Shown: piece by piece, positions 29,781 through 39,841 of the stretch
Numbering within the stretch: position 1 is the stretch's first letter
Layout of the letters: each line of letters begins with the position of its first letter
Assembly: GCA_039105265.1 (NCBI GenBank)
Contig: JAPFFF010000001.1
Coordinates: 1,550,001-1,614,000 of the forward strand
DNA: 64,000 bases
Direction of reading: 5' to 3'
Origin: Tritrichomonas musculus
Taxonomy: Eukaryota; Parabasalia; Tritrichomonadida; Tritrichomonadidae
Position numbers and translations under genes: made by a program
The notes under the pieces: model-generated
Told to the model about the DNA's origin: nothing
What the model saw: only the letters and a program-made list of their open reading frames with translations
Databases searched by the model: none

Positions 29781-31385
29781 ATGATTCATATTCAAGTTAT
29801 TCAAGCAAGAAATCTAAAATTTCCTGATAACAGATTAAAAATGACAGATATTTCATGCTTTTCAAGATTTAATTCTGATCATTACTATTTTCTTGGTTTT
29901 TGTACAAACAAAGAAAAAACAGCAAATCCAAAATGGAATTGGGAATTTGATTTAAATCTAATTCATGCATATTCAATTCTCTTTAAAATTAATTTTGGTA
30001 ATATTTTTCGTATAAATAAATTTTTGGGACAAGTAGAAATTGATTTTAATCAATTTCTAACACATGGTGAAGGAAAACAATTAATAAAAAATCCAAATCA
30101 AAAATTCGTTTTTCAATTTCCAATATCAACACAAGATGCAACACTAGATATATCTTTTATATATTCAGAATTAGTATTAACACCAATTTCAGTTGTTGAT
30201 ATTCCTCATCCAATTCTTCATTTTTGGGTAACACTTGATCCAAAGTATGAAAATGACGAATTAAACAATCCCATTAAAATAGAATTGATAACAATAAACG
30301 TTGGATTACATAACATGAATTTAAAGTCTGGAGAAAATATTTGTTATTCTCATTTCAATGAATTTGTTTCATGGAAGCCAACTAGAATTGAATCATCAAT
30401 TAAAAACGTATTTGTTGGCACTGAATTTACACAGATGCATTCAATTCAAATAAATTGTTTAGATGATGTGTATGATGTAATTATATTAGATGTTTCAAAT
30501 TATACAGGAAGAGCAACATTACATTTAATTGCTGAAAGAGACTGGAAATTAAACCAAAGCAATAAAATTGGAACAATAAAACAAATTGATATTCATGTTG
30601 AAAAAAATAAGAAATATGTTGTTCCATTTACATTGCGCAGCAATTTTTTGGCAGATGGTAAATGTGACTTAGAAATCAATTCAATTCCAACGAACGACCT
30701 TGTTTTTGATAAGAAAAATCCATATGAAGATTATTTGGATCAAACATTAAATGAAACACCATTTCATTCTGAAATTATTTCAATGGTGAAAGAAGTCACT
30801 CCTTTGTTAACAAATACAAACATTGTTAAAAGTGACATTCTCCCAGAAACTGGCCAATTTTCATTTCAAAAAATATTCAGAAACGCAGGACTGCAATCAA
30901 ATGATTACAAAATAAGAATCTATTATGACGCACGTGGTGGCAGACATCCATTTTGTTATGTTTTAGATATGACAAATAAGAAGCGATCCCAACAAATTGA
31001 AAAAGAAATTAAGAAAAAAACAGTTTCAAAAAAATTTTTGATTGATACGTTTTCCTCAAGATCATGTATGATTGAATTGGACTTAAATCAAATTGGAAGG
31101 GATAAAATAATATATATAAATGATGATAATACATTAAAAAAAGTTCATTTTATAAATGTGGCAATGACACATATGAATGGCGAAAACGAAACTTTGCTAA
31201 TTCAAAATAGAATTGCAATTAAAAATATATGTGCTTGTTTCACTGTCTTGTTGAAAATTATGTTCATCAATGATGAATGGAATTTAATTCCGGTGAATCA
31301 TGACTTTTACAGCAAAAAAGAAATGAGTTCTGCAATTAACAAATTGTTGGATGATCAATATTTAATCCAGCCAATAACAATTTGA
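29781..31385 (+). CDS. C2-domain protein
   Basis: 534 residues. The N-terminal 110 residues form a C2-like domain: IHIQVIQARNLKFPDNRLKMTDISCFSRF, ANPKWNWEFDL and GQVEIDFNQFL are the usual strand blocks (x-V-x-x-ARNL, NP-W-E-F, G-x-x-x-I). The calcium-binding acidic loops are only partly kept, so lipid or protein binding without calcium is likely. The rest is beta-rich; one later block (YKIRIYYDARGGRHPFCYVLDM, with AMTHMNGENETLLIQN) resembles beta-sandwich modules such as TerD, but I would not name it. Trichomonads have many C2 proteins. No membrane segment. Confidence 0.65.
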   Translation: MIHIQVIQARNLKFPDNRLKMTDISCFSRFNSDHYYFLGFCTNKEKTANPKWNWEFDLNLIHAYSILFKINFGNIFRINKFLGQVEIDFNQFLTHGEGKQLIKNPNQKFVFQFPISTQDATLDISFIYSELVLTPISVVDIPHPILHFWVTLDPKYENDELNNPIKIELITINVGLHNMNLKSGENICYSHFNEFVSWKPTRIESSIKNVFVGTEFTQMHSIQINCLDDVYDVIILDVSNYTGRATLHLIAERDWKLNQSNKIGTIKQIDIHVEKNKKYVVPFTLRSNFLADGKCDLEINSIPTNDLVFDKKNPYEDYLDQTLNETPFHSEIISMVKEVTPLLTNTNIVKSDILPETGQFSFQKIFRNAGLQSNDYKIRIYYDARGGRHPFCYVLDMTNKKRSQQIEKEIKKKTVSKKFLIDTFSSRSCMIELDLNQIGRDKIIYINDDNTLKKVHFINVAMTHMNGENETLLIQNRIAIKNICACFTVLLKIMFINDEWNLIPVNHDFYSKKEMSSAINKLLDDQYLIQPITI

Positions 31386-31636
31386 ATAAACGAATACACT
31401 TAAATAATGCTTTGTGCTCATTTTTAATATATATAAAATATTTATTTTTAACATAAATTTATCTGATTATGTGTTGTAATTTTATTATAATCATTATCCA
31501 GATATAAAATTTGAGAGAACTTTTTCAATACATTCTCAATTTTGAGGAGAAGAATAAAAAAATTGTTTTCGTTATTCAAAAGCATACTTTTTTATTCAGA
31601 TTTTTATATACATAGAAACGTCTAGGGGAAAAAATG

Positions 31637-33490
31637 TCACAACTTATCAAAATTTGGGAAATTTAGGAGTTGATCTTCATTAATTTTGAATTTCACATTT
31701 TCTTTTAATTGAAGCTCATCTGTAAATTCAAGGATTTTTGTTTTATCCAAACTTAAATTTGCAAATTTTTTGAACATTTTTTCGTTTGTCGTAAACAAAA
31801 CGTTCTCCATTGAAGTAACCCAATTGATATGTTCATCTTTGTTACCAGCGAAAACAAGACATACGAAATTTGAACCAACAATTTGTCTTGCCTCTTGAAT
31901 TAATTGCTGCCCTGTATGCTCTGGTCCTCCTCCATTTGTGATCAATTTAATTTTGTTTCTCTTTTTCAGTTTTATAAGGTCAACTGCTTCATCAACTGTA
32001 TAGCAAAAATATGCGTTAGCTTCAATCGATTTGCACAATTCGTGTTTATAATCTGAATTTTCAACACTATCCAAATTTTCATCTTTCCATATGAAAAAGT
32101 AATCTCTTCTCATTATTGTGAATGAAAACATAGGAATAATCATGTATTTTTCAGGGAAGACGAATTCTTCAGCAGCAACTTTGTGTTTGTGTGCATCTGC
32201 TTTTAATATTGGCTTGAAATGGTTTTCACTTCCAACAAAAGCATGATTAATTCCATGATTTTTACTTATTTGCTTAGAAATAGATGACCCCAATTCAACT
32301 TTTGTTTTTTCTTCAACAAAATTTTTATTGTAGATGTATTTGCAATATAGTATTGAAACTTTTTGTCCAACTTTTAATAATTCTAATTGATTGGCATAGT
32401 AACATGCATAATAAATATTATTTGTTGCATATGTGCCTTTTCCAAAATAACCAGCATCAGTAATTTTAATATTATCTAATGAATCAACATTTGGATTTTT
32501 GAAAAATGATTTGGCAATGCTAAAATGATTGGATGTTTTTGTACCGTGGTAAATATAGCCAGTTGCTAATTGATCTTGTGGAATTTGATTTTTTAATGAT
32601 TCATGTTCTTTATTGAGCTTATTCATTATTATTGATGAGCCAACTGCAGTTAATTCATATGGATTTAATTCAATGTCATTTTTAATTTGTTTTTCTGCCA
32701 TTTCATATTCTGGCTTATGATCAATAATATACTTGTAATTTGTTTTGCAATCATCATTTTGTGCTTGCTCAATTGCAATCATTTCAATAAAATCAAATTC
32801 TGCATCATTTAATTCATCGAAGTTCTGGAAAATATTTGATGTTGAATTTTTGAATAATTCCTGGATTTCTTGCTCATTTGGTATTGTAATATCTGGTTCA
32901 CCAATCACACATCCGACAATTGATTTCCCTAATGCTGTTTGGAATTTTTCTTTAATTGCATTAAATATCCTGACAACATTTTCTTTTAGTTTTTTGAAAC
33001 TTTTGCAAATTGAAAACTTTTCTTTGAAAATTGCTAACTTTGTAATAATTGAACCTCTCTCAATTTGGATAATTGATCCAAATTCGTCGACTATTTCTTG
33101 AAGTTTATCTAGATCAACAGAGTCTAAAGGCTTGTCACAATGAAATGTAATTGTTGGCAAAAACAATTCATATGGCTTTTGAATTTGGATAGCATCGGTT
33201 AAATCGGCAGATGGACAGAGTGTTTGTCTTGTAAAATTTTTTAAAATCCTTTTTCTGAATTTAGATTGGTAATAATCTGGAATGAAGCCATTTTTCATGT
33301 ATTCTTCATGATGCAATGGGCACATAAAAATGCCTGGACAAATATAAAATAATCGATCCAAGTCAATATCTTCATTGACCTCCTTATAACAAATCACACA
33401 ACTTGCGCATTCTTTGTGATAGGGAATACCTGAATGGAAATAGGCTTCTCCTTTGATAATGCCATCACATGTTCCACATCGAAGCTGCAT
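31637..33490 (-). CDS. LIM-domain poly(ADP-ribose) polymerase-like protein
   Basis: 617 residues. A single LIM zinc-binding domain at 5-61 has C5-x2-C8, H25-x2-C28, C31-x2-C34 and C57-x2-H60. A helical region follows, with TAVGSSIIMNKL. Then comes a PARP-type catalytic core: YHGT with His315, GYFGKGTYATNNIYYACYYANQ with Tyr354, and the late AAEEFVFPEKYMIIP with Glu441/442, i.e. an H-Y-E triad. Residues 463-575 form an alpha/beta domain (FFIWKDENLD, KIKLITNGGG, FVCLVFAGN) reminiscent of a receiver or Rossmann-like fold. PARPs move ADP-ribose from NAD+ to proteins or nucleic acids; the LIM domain would bring a protein partner. Which target is used cannot be read. Next upstream gene is divergent. 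Confidence 0.8.
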   Translation of the reverse strand: MQLRCGTCDGIIKGEAYFHSGIPYHKECASCVICYKEVNEDIDLDRLFYICPGIFMCPLHHEEYMKNGFIPDYYQSKFRKRILKNFTRQTLCPSADLTDAIQIQKPYELFLPTITFHCDKPLDSVDLDKLQEIVDEFGSIIQIERGSIITKLAIFKEKFSICKSFKKLKENVVRIFNAIKEKFQTALGKSIVGCVIGEPDITIPNEQEIQELFKNSTSNIFQNFDELNDAEFDFIEMIAIEQAQNDDCKTNYKYIIDHKPEYEMAEKQIKNDIELNPYELTAVGSSIIMNKLNKEHESLKNQIPQDQLATGYIYHGTKTSNHFSIAKSFFKNPNVDSLDNIKITDAGYFGKGTYATNNIYYACYYANQLELLKVGQKVSILYCKYIYNKNFVEEKTKVELGSSISKQISKNHGINHAFVGSENHFKPILKADAHKHKVAAEEFVFPEKYMIIPMFSFTIMRRDYFFIWKDENLDSVENSDYKHELCKSIEANAYFCYTVDEAVDLIKLKKRNKIKLITNGGGPEHTGQQLIQEARQIVGSNFVCLVFAGNKDEHINWVTSMENVLFTTNEKMFKKFANLSLDKTKILEFTDELQLKENVKFKINEDQLLNFPNFDKL

Positions 33491-34116
33491 TGTATTAAAA
33501 TGAATTTTTTTTTTTTTCCAAAAGTTAACTGTTCTTTTTTTTATTGTTCTTTTTTTTTAAATTTTCCATGTCGAAAATATTATCAAATTGCCTTTTTTTC
33601 ATTAGAATCGATAGAAATATGACACTGGTGCATAATACATATAAAATTTGTTTTTATATAATGCAGTCGTTTTTTTCCAAAATGACTTTTTTTTCGATTT
33701 AACATTTTTCCAATTAGAAATTTTCTTTTTTTATCAAATGCTCACACCTTTAAAGAGTACGAATAAATGATAAAAAACTGTTAATCCATTTAGGTGTGGA
33801 ATATACGTTTTAATACTTTTCATCAATAATAATATTTTTTTACTTTAAAATCAGTGCCAATTGTTGGAAGTGTATTGCCATTAAAAGAACCTTCAACATA
33901 ACATTTTAATACAGTTGATTTTCCAACGCTAAAACATTAAGAAAATATTTATTGTTTGTTGAATCATTATTAGATATTTTTATGTCGTTATCTATTGTTT
34001 CGATATGAAATGAAACTAGATTTTTATAATAAATTCGATTGTTATTAAATTACGTTTTTTTTTTTTAATTATCAAAAATGTTTTTCATATAACATGTCTG
34101 GAAATAATTAATTTTA
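33491..34116. other. divergent intergenic region
   Basis: It lies between the LIM-PARP gene (-) and the BTB/F5/8C gene (+) and contains the GTPase scrap at 33842-33930. The remainder is A/T-rich with several T runs. Confidence 0.45.
33842..33930 (-). pseudogene. Ras/Rab small GTPase fragment
   Basis: About 30 codons on the minus strand read SVGKSTVLKCYVEGSFNG...LPTIGTDFKV. This is the P-loop (GxxxxGKS/T end) and switch I (TIG-DF) of a Rab-type GTPase. Both flanks lose the frame and no other GTPase motif follows, so it is a relic. Confidence 0.75.
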
Positions 34117-35511
34117 ATGAGCGATAATTCCATAATTTTATCGTCATCAGGTTTAAAAAACATTTTTAAAACAAAAAATCAAGAAGAAGAATTTGAATTT
34201 ATCTTTGGTGAACACAAACTTGTTCTTCAACGAATTTTTGCAGAATTTCTCTCACCTCTCGTTTCACAAATGCACTTATCAGATCCAACAATTAATTACA
34301 TTGATTACACAGATCGCCTTAAAGATCTAAATATTTCTAAAGAAGTTCTTTCACAGGTTGAATTATTAAGTGAAGGAGAACCGATTTGTATTACAAAAGA
34401 ACAAATATTTCAGATGCAAATAATTTCGCTTCTTCTTGATAATGATGAACTTTTTTCATTAATCGAAGAACAATACGAAGACGAAATTGATGAAAATAAC
34501 ATTGACAAATATTTGTCAAATCTCAACTTTTTCTATACATTTTCACCCATTCACAAATATGTCAAATGCAAGAGCATTGTTGATTACATATCGACGCACT
34601 TTTATTCGATTGATGAGAATAAATTACTTTCACTTCATTCAGACATTTTGTATTCAATTATCTCGAATGAAAAACTTGTTATTGAGAGTGAAGATTCACT
34701 TTTTGAATTCTTTGAAAAACTATCCAAAGCGAAAGCAAAAGTGAAAGAAGCAATAGATGTTGTTCGATTTTATGAAGAGATTGAATTCACGAAACTGAGT
34801 GAAGCGAAATTCAACGATTTCATTGAAACATTTGATATCAACGAAATGAGCCACGAAATGTGGGAGAAACTCAGGCAGTGCTTCTACTCGTGCATGAAGG
34901 ATTCAACGGAAAAAGTGAATAAAACCCGTTATTTAACAGCATCAACTAGTTGTAAGAAGCAAGAAGGCAAAAAGATTGATTACGACGGTAATGAATCACA
35001 TCGCTTTAAAGGCATCATCAACTTTTTGACAGAGAAAAGTGGCAGTAATGTTTCAGATAATGGAACCGTTAATGTCACTTCGTCATCAATTAATGGTGGG
35101 TATCAAGCAAGAAATTCAGTTGATCTAGAAAACAGCCAAAATTATTTTCAATCTGCTAGAAAGCTGAATTCGTGGCTCCGATATGATTTCATTGAAAATA
35201 AGGTCAGGCCAACTCGGTACTCAATCAGAACGAGACACGATTGCGATGGTTGGCATCCGAGGAACTGGGTTATTGAAGGCTCGAACACTGGAGGTGAAAG
35301 TGAAAGCGAGTGGACTGTTTTAGATTCACACCAAAACGATGAGACACTCAAAGGCAGAAGCTTCAGCCACACATTTGATATCAATAAATCAGAAGGAAGT
35401 GAAGAATTTTGCCGTTATCTACGAATTCGGCAGACAGGCAACGATTCAAGTGGAGAAAACTTTCTGACACTATCAGCTCTTAAGTTCTTTGGCTTTTTGA
35501 TTGAAAAATAA
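34117..35511 (+). CDS. BTB/BACK protein with C-terminal F5/8-type-C (discoidin-like) domain
   Basis: 464 residues. The N-terminal part FEFIFGEHKLVLQRIFAEFLSPLVSQMHLSDPTI is a BTB-like start as found in the large trichomonad BTB family. The helical middle (residues 110-270, including SIISNEKLVIESEDSLFEFFEKL) is BACK-like. From about 290 a discoidin-type beta-sandwich follows: NVSDNGTVNVTSSS, SWLRYDFIENKVRPTRYSIRT, WVIEGSNTGGESESEWTVLD and FCRYLRIRQTG. These blocks match the F5/8C pattern (W-x-x-x-DF, P-x-x-YxIR, W-x-x-EGS-D, W). BTB/BACK proteins often recruit cullin-3. The tail domain would bind a ligand. The protein is cytosolic by sequence. Confidence 0.8.
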   Translation: MSDNSIILSSSGLKNIFKTKNQEEEFEFIFGEHKLVLQRIFAEFLSPLVSQMHLSDPTINYIDYTDRLKDLNISKEVLSQVELLSEGEPICITKEQIFQMQIISLLLDNDELFSLIEEQYEDEIDENNIDKYLSNLNFFYTFSPIHKYVKCKSIVDYISTHFYSIDENKLLSLHSDILYSIISNEKLVIESEDSLFEFFEKLSKAKAKVKEAIDVVRFYEEIEFTKLSEAKFNDFIETFDINEMSHEMWEKLRQCFYSCMKDSTEKVNKTRYLTASTSCKKQEGKKIDYDGNESHRFKGIINFLTEKSGSNVSDNGTVNVTSSSINGGYQARNSVDLENSQNYFQSARKLNSWLRYDFIENKVRPTRYSIRTRHDCDGWHPRNWVIEGSNTGGESESEWTVLDSHQNDETLKGRSFSHTFDINKSEGSEEFCRYLRIRQTGNDSSGENFLTLSALKFFGFLIEK

Positions 35512-35791
35512 GTCAAATAATCTCTGGGTTTGAATTTAAAATCATTTTTAAACAATACGAAACATCGATCTTCTTTAATTAATCTTTTTTATTTATCGTT
35601 TATCTCTCACATGTGCTTGATGATTAGAGTTTTGGTATAATATTGACCTTACATCGTATTTCTTGAAAAAAAAAAAAAAACGTAATTTAATAAATGGTTT
35701 TTATTGATTCAGCCATAACTCGAAAAATTCTTCCCATTTTACTGATATCATGATCACCGATTCATGCAGCTTGATACTTCTGAGAGATTTC

Positions 35792-35822
<31 letters not shown>

Positions 35823-35910
35823 CGAGAACTTTTTCCTCCTTTTGAATCGGACTTTATAAAGATAAATTCAAAAACAAAAACAATTTAAAACCGTAATTTA
35901 ATAAATATCT
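35512..35910. other. intergenic with long poly(A) runs
   Basis: There is a 29-base poly(A) run at about 35794-35822 and a shorter one near 35668. No gene. Confidence 0.5.
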
Positions 35911-36056
35911 AAACTGGTAGTCATTTTTGCATACAACTCAATTTTCAATTTATTATTGAAATCTAATAATTATTTATTTCAAAATTGAGTTGATTATTTT
36001 CATTTTTCAATACTATTCAGAAAAATTGAGTTGTATGCAAAAATGACTACCAGTTT
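35911..36056. mobile_element. 146-bp MITE with perfect 35-bp TIRs
   Basis: The arms 35911-35945 and 36022-36056 are exact inverted repeats of 35 bases starting AAACTGGTAGTCATTTTTGC. The sequence ATATCT flanks both sides directly, a possible 6-bp target duplication. The core contains a second ACTCAATTTT/AAAATTGAGT pair. It lies only about 20 bases beyond the stop codon of the AGC kinase. Confidence 0.85.
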
Positions 36057-36077
36057 ATATCTATATTTAATTCTAAA

Positions 36078-36938
36078 TTAAAAATCATCATCGAAGTTCT
36101 CGTAGCTCGATGAGAACGAGAAGTCCTTGATGAAGGATCCGTTGTTTTCACCGCACAAGTCCCAGTTGGAGCTGCTTGGGCTGATTGAGCACGAATCACT
36201 TGCCTCGTATTCGTTTTCGTACTGGTTGTACTTTGATGGATCAAATAGACCAGTGTCAAAATTGAATGCGCTATCGTCATCTGCTTTGAAAGGCACAAAA
36301 TCCATTGTGTATTCTTTCTTGTAGACTTTCTGCCAGTCAATTCCATCGAAATACTTGTGATTCTTGATCTGCTCTAATGTGAGTCTCTCTCTAGGATCCT
36401 TCTTCAATAATCCGCAAATGAATTGTTTCGCATCCTCGTTGATTCGTGCCGGAATGCGATAACAACATTTGTTGATTTTGTCGTAAAGTCTTAAAAGGTT
36501 CGGGCTGTTGAAAGGAAGGAAACCACAAATTAATCTGTATGCAATTACACCAAATGCCCACCAATCAACTGAAAAGTCATATTGCACTCCATTTATCATT
36601 TCGGGGCTCAAGTATTCATGTGTTCCATACATTGTTCTTGTAGTAGACGAGTTTGAGATGTTTTTAGCGAGACCGAAATCAGTTAATTTGAGGCTTCCAT
36701 CTTTAGAAATAAGAATATTTGATGGTTTCATATCTCTAAAGATAATCCCCATTGAATGTAGATGTTCGAGAGCTAGGACGAGTTGAGCAAGGTATAATTT
36801 AATTTGTTTACTTGTGAAATTAACTCCTTTATCAAGATGGTGCTGTAAATCACCTCCTCCAACATATTCAAGTGCGAGGACGAGGTATGCATCTGTTTGG
36901 AAATCTGAGTAAATCTTTGTAATAAAAGGAAACTCCAA
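36078..36938 (-). pseudogene. AGC-type protein kinase lacking its N-lobe
   Basis: 286 residues. The protein begins at the end of helix C / strand 4 (LEFPFITKIYSDFQTDAYLVLALEYVGGGDLQHHL) and carries a full C-lobe: FRDMKPSN catalytic loop, DFGLAK, GTHEYLSPEM, VDWWAFGVIAYRLICG, and an AGC tail (WQKVYKKEYTMDFVPF). The glycine loop and the ATP-binding lysine that should precede this are absent; an in-frame stop lies three codons before the first codons that still fit the family. No N-lobe coding is found in the 1 kb upstream, and no GTATGT/ACACAG-type intron is seen. It is either a 5'-truncated pseudogene or a non-catalytic C-lobe protein. Codon use is still gene-like, arguing for recent loss. Confidence 0.75.
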
Positions 36939-37060
36939 TTTATTTCAGATCTCCTACCTTTTTACCTATTGGAATACATATTAATTTAAATAAGAATACA
37001 TATTAATTTGCAATAAAACCCATATTTTCTACTTTGATTCTTAAAAATTTTAAAAATTTT

Positions 37061-37120
37061 GAAATTTTTGGCGGGCAAATTTCATATTTATTTTTATTGA
37101 ATCTATTTTTCCCGCCATGT
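37061..37120. promoter_or_regulatory. pair of inverted E2F-like sites
   Basis: TTTTTGGCGGGCAAA (about 37063-37077) and TTTTTCCCGCCAT (about 37107-37119) are two G/C cores in otherwise A/T-only DNA, in opposite orientation, 30 bases apart. They match the E2F/DP consensus TTTSSCGS. They lie just upstream of the small gene at 37155. Confidence 0.45.
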
Positions 37121-37154
37121 TTCAGAATTGTTACTTTTACTCCTGATATATCTA

Positions 37155-37412
37155 ATGTTTTCATTAAACAAGCAAATAACTAATACTGCCAATATGAATC
37201 AAAGTGATTCAGATCTAGATAATTTTGGAGAAGAAAATTCAAGAATTATTAATCAAGAATTTAATATAACTTCAAGTCAAGGTAATGTGACTAATTTTAA
37301 TTCATTAATTACAGTCAAAAAAACGAACTCATGGGATATTCAACGAATGTGTGAATTTGTTTTTTCAAATGATCAAAATGAATTTTATTTTTTTAATCAA
37401 TCGCAACAATGA
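37155..37412 (+). CDS. small hypothetical Asn/Ser-rich protein
   Basis: 85 residues from the ATG at 37155 (a second start, MNQSDSDLDNFGEE, lies 14 codons in). Acidic and Asn/Ser-rich with no known domain, ending in QSQQ. The placement right after two E2F-like sites is the only reason to favour it as a gene. Confidence 0.35.
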   Translation: MFSLNKQITNTANMNQSDSDLDNFGEENSRIINQEFNITSSQGNVTNFNSLITVKKTNSWDIQRMCEFVFSNDQNEFYFFNQSQQ

Positions 37413-38627
37413 AAATTATTTATATAAAGTATGATACTCTTTAAAACACTTTTTATTTCTTTTTATTGTTTCTATTAAATAATAATCGACAATGTTGATT
37501 ACAGTAATATTATTTATATGCAACGGTTTAGGTCAATATTTACCTCCTATCGTACAGATGAAATTAGTTGAATAAAATATAAAGATTCAAAAAGGATTAA
37601 ATTAAAGGTAATTCTCACATTAGAGAATTAATTGCCAAAAATTATTATGGGAAGTTGAGAACAATATGCAATGCTGTTTTATGAAATAATTGATCATACT
37701 TCATAAAATATTTTTTTTTAAATTTCATAAAAATTGTTGAATTCGTATTTTATAAAAAACGATGCGTTTTTGAATTATATTAAAAAATTAAATTAAAAAT
37801 TATATAAAAAAAAATATATTTTAAAATTCCATAATAATTGTGAATTAGAAATTGAATGAAAATATTAAAATTGAAATTTTATAAAAATATTGAAATTGAA
37901 ATTGTATGAATATATTTGAATTTAAAATTTTATTAAATTAATTTTTGCTTTTAAATTTTATGATAATAATTGAATGCAAAATTTCATTACAATATTAAAT
38001 TTTTTAATTTCAAAAAAATTAAAATTTGAATTTTGTGAAAATATTGAATGCTCAAATTATAGTTATGTTTGTTTTGAGGAAAATGTTAGTTTTGAAGGAA
38101 AATCTGACAAAAAGACGTTAAGGAAAAAATCGATTTTATTTGCTTTTTTTCCAGCAACAAATGAATAATTTGATTTTTTAAGTAATAGCAAATTATCAAC
38201 AAACTAACATGAATTAAAATAACCGATGAAATGAACGTTTATAAATTCATACAAAAAGATATCAGATTTGATGATCAAAAATAAAAGTCAATTAAAACAA
38301 TTAATTTTATGATTTGCGTGTTTAAAACAGATTAATTTAACAATATTCGGTATTTTTAGCCTATTCTAAATCGCTGGCGATGAGATAGTTTGAATAAATA
38401 GTTTTTTTTTTATTATCATTTTTATTTTGATAATATTTACTTAAATATCAATTATTTTTTTAGAAAAAGCAATGTAAATATAAGGTTATCACTCATTTTA
38501 TATATTTCTATTATCAAAATAAAAATGCCGAATATTGTGCATTAATATATTATCCTTTTGGCCATACATGATTTCATTCAAATGCGACGATTTTAGTAAT
38601 TGTTGATATTTTTCTTCTTGGAAAGTA
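37413..38627. other. AT-rich spacer with a MITE-like repeat
   Basis: From 37700 to 38000 the sequence is a loose tandem of TGAAATTGAA / AAAATTTTAT words. A 199-bp inverted-repeat element sits at 38340-38538. A 64-codon frame at 37974 is probably chance. Confidence 0.45.
38340..38538. repeat. 199-bp foldback element
   Basis: ACAATATTCGGTATTTTTA at the left end is inverted at the right end with one mismatch. Inside are a TTATCATTTTTATTTTGATAA hairpin and a second inverted copy TATTATCAAAATAAAAATG. The ATTAAT words close to both sides could be a target duplication but do not abut exactly. Confidence 0.5.
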
Positions 38628-38984
38628 TTATGTAGCAATTTTGCTTTGATTCTGGCTTTGAAGTCTATTTTGACTTTGACTTTGAGATCTGTTTTGGTTT
38701 TGGCTTTGGCTTTGAGATCTGTTTTGATTTTGGCTTTGATTTTGTGATTCGCTTTGATTTTGGTTTTGTGCTCGATTTTTTAATTGATTTTTGCTTTTTT
38801 CTTCATCTTCTATTGAATCGATTTCACTGTCTGATTCTTCATCTAAATTTATTGAATTTTCTTTCTGATGATGCGAATTTTCAATTTTTTTCTTCTTTTT
38901 AAATTTGTAAATTAAAGCTCCGCCCAAATAAGCAAGCAAAATTAATGTTTCAAAGATGACTGAGACATAAAAAAGCCACTTCAT
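38628..38984 (-). CDS. small single-pass membrane protein with Gln/Asn/Ser repeat tail
   Basis: 118 residues. One hydrophobic segment at 4-27 (FYVSVIFETLILLAYLGGALIY) is followed by a Lys-rich stop-transfer stretch (KFKKKKK), an acidic patch (DEESDSEIDSIEDEE) and a tail of QNQSQNQNRSQSQS repeats. The layout fits a type III or signal-anchored protein with a cytosolic low-complexity tail. No family recognised. The repeat DNA (TTTTGGCTTTGGCTTTGAG on the plus strand) is prone to length change. Confidence 0.6.
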   Translation of the reverse strand: MKWLFYVSVIFETLILLAYLGGALIYKFKKKKKIENSHHQKENSINLDEESDSEIDSIEDEEKSKNQLKNRAQNQNQSESQNQSQNQNRSQSQSQNQNRSQSQSQNRLQSQNQSKIAT

Positions 38985-39841
38985 GATAATAAATATAAAT
39001 AATATAATTACGGCGCATTTAGGAATTTTCTAAATTTTCTTATTTAAACACTTTCTTTGTGTTATTGTTGATTTGTATCCATTTAATTGCGCTAAATATA
39101 GAAACATTTGAGGTTTGCGTGTGATATATTTCTTGAAGAACCTAGAAAATTGGATATAAATTATAATCTTCAAAAAAATAATGAAATCGCAACATTTCAA
39201 TGAGATAGATTGGCTTTTGATACGAATTGCATTCAGTAAAAGCTCTCCTAAGCCTCTGATAATCGAAAGAGGTGGAATAATAGGCTTCTTTATCTCTTAA
39301 AAAATAAAACAAACAAGCATTGAATTTCATGAGAAATAAAAATTCAATTTTTCAATGGTTTATATAACTTCTCGTCTACCATTTCGATTTTCCCTTCAAT
39401 ATTTGAATGAAAAATTTAAAAAACTCTAGAATTGAATGAGCGTCGCCCACTAAATCCGATCGTCGCCCACTTTTTAACGATACTATAAAATGAACAGTAC
39501 TATATGCTAAGTTAACTTTTGGCTATTAATTATATCTTTATTAAATTGATGATCTTCTAAAAAAATAGGCATTAAACAGGACAATATAGCATATATAATA
39601 AATTAATAATAAAATGAATATTCATTCAAAAAGTGACATGTAAGTTATAAAAAAAATATTTAAGTGGTCAATGATTTTATAATTATTAAGATAAAAGGGT
39701 TTTGATCGGTCCTTTAGAAAGAAGGTCAACAATTTCTGTATAATTTCTTTTTCTTGCGCAGTCAATGGCATTTTCGTAAATACTTTCTTTCTAAAATTCC
39801 ACAAATTAACAAAAACTCAAATATAATAAAAAGTTGTTTTT
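38985..39841. other. spacer with weak small frames
   Basis: Two short minus-strand frames are open: 39142-39330 (MKFNACLFYFLRDKE) and 39622-39771 (MPLTAQEKEIIQKLLTFFLKD). Neither matches a family I know; the second looks more protein-like. A doubled CGTCGCCCACT word is near 39445 and 39463. Confidence 0.3.
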
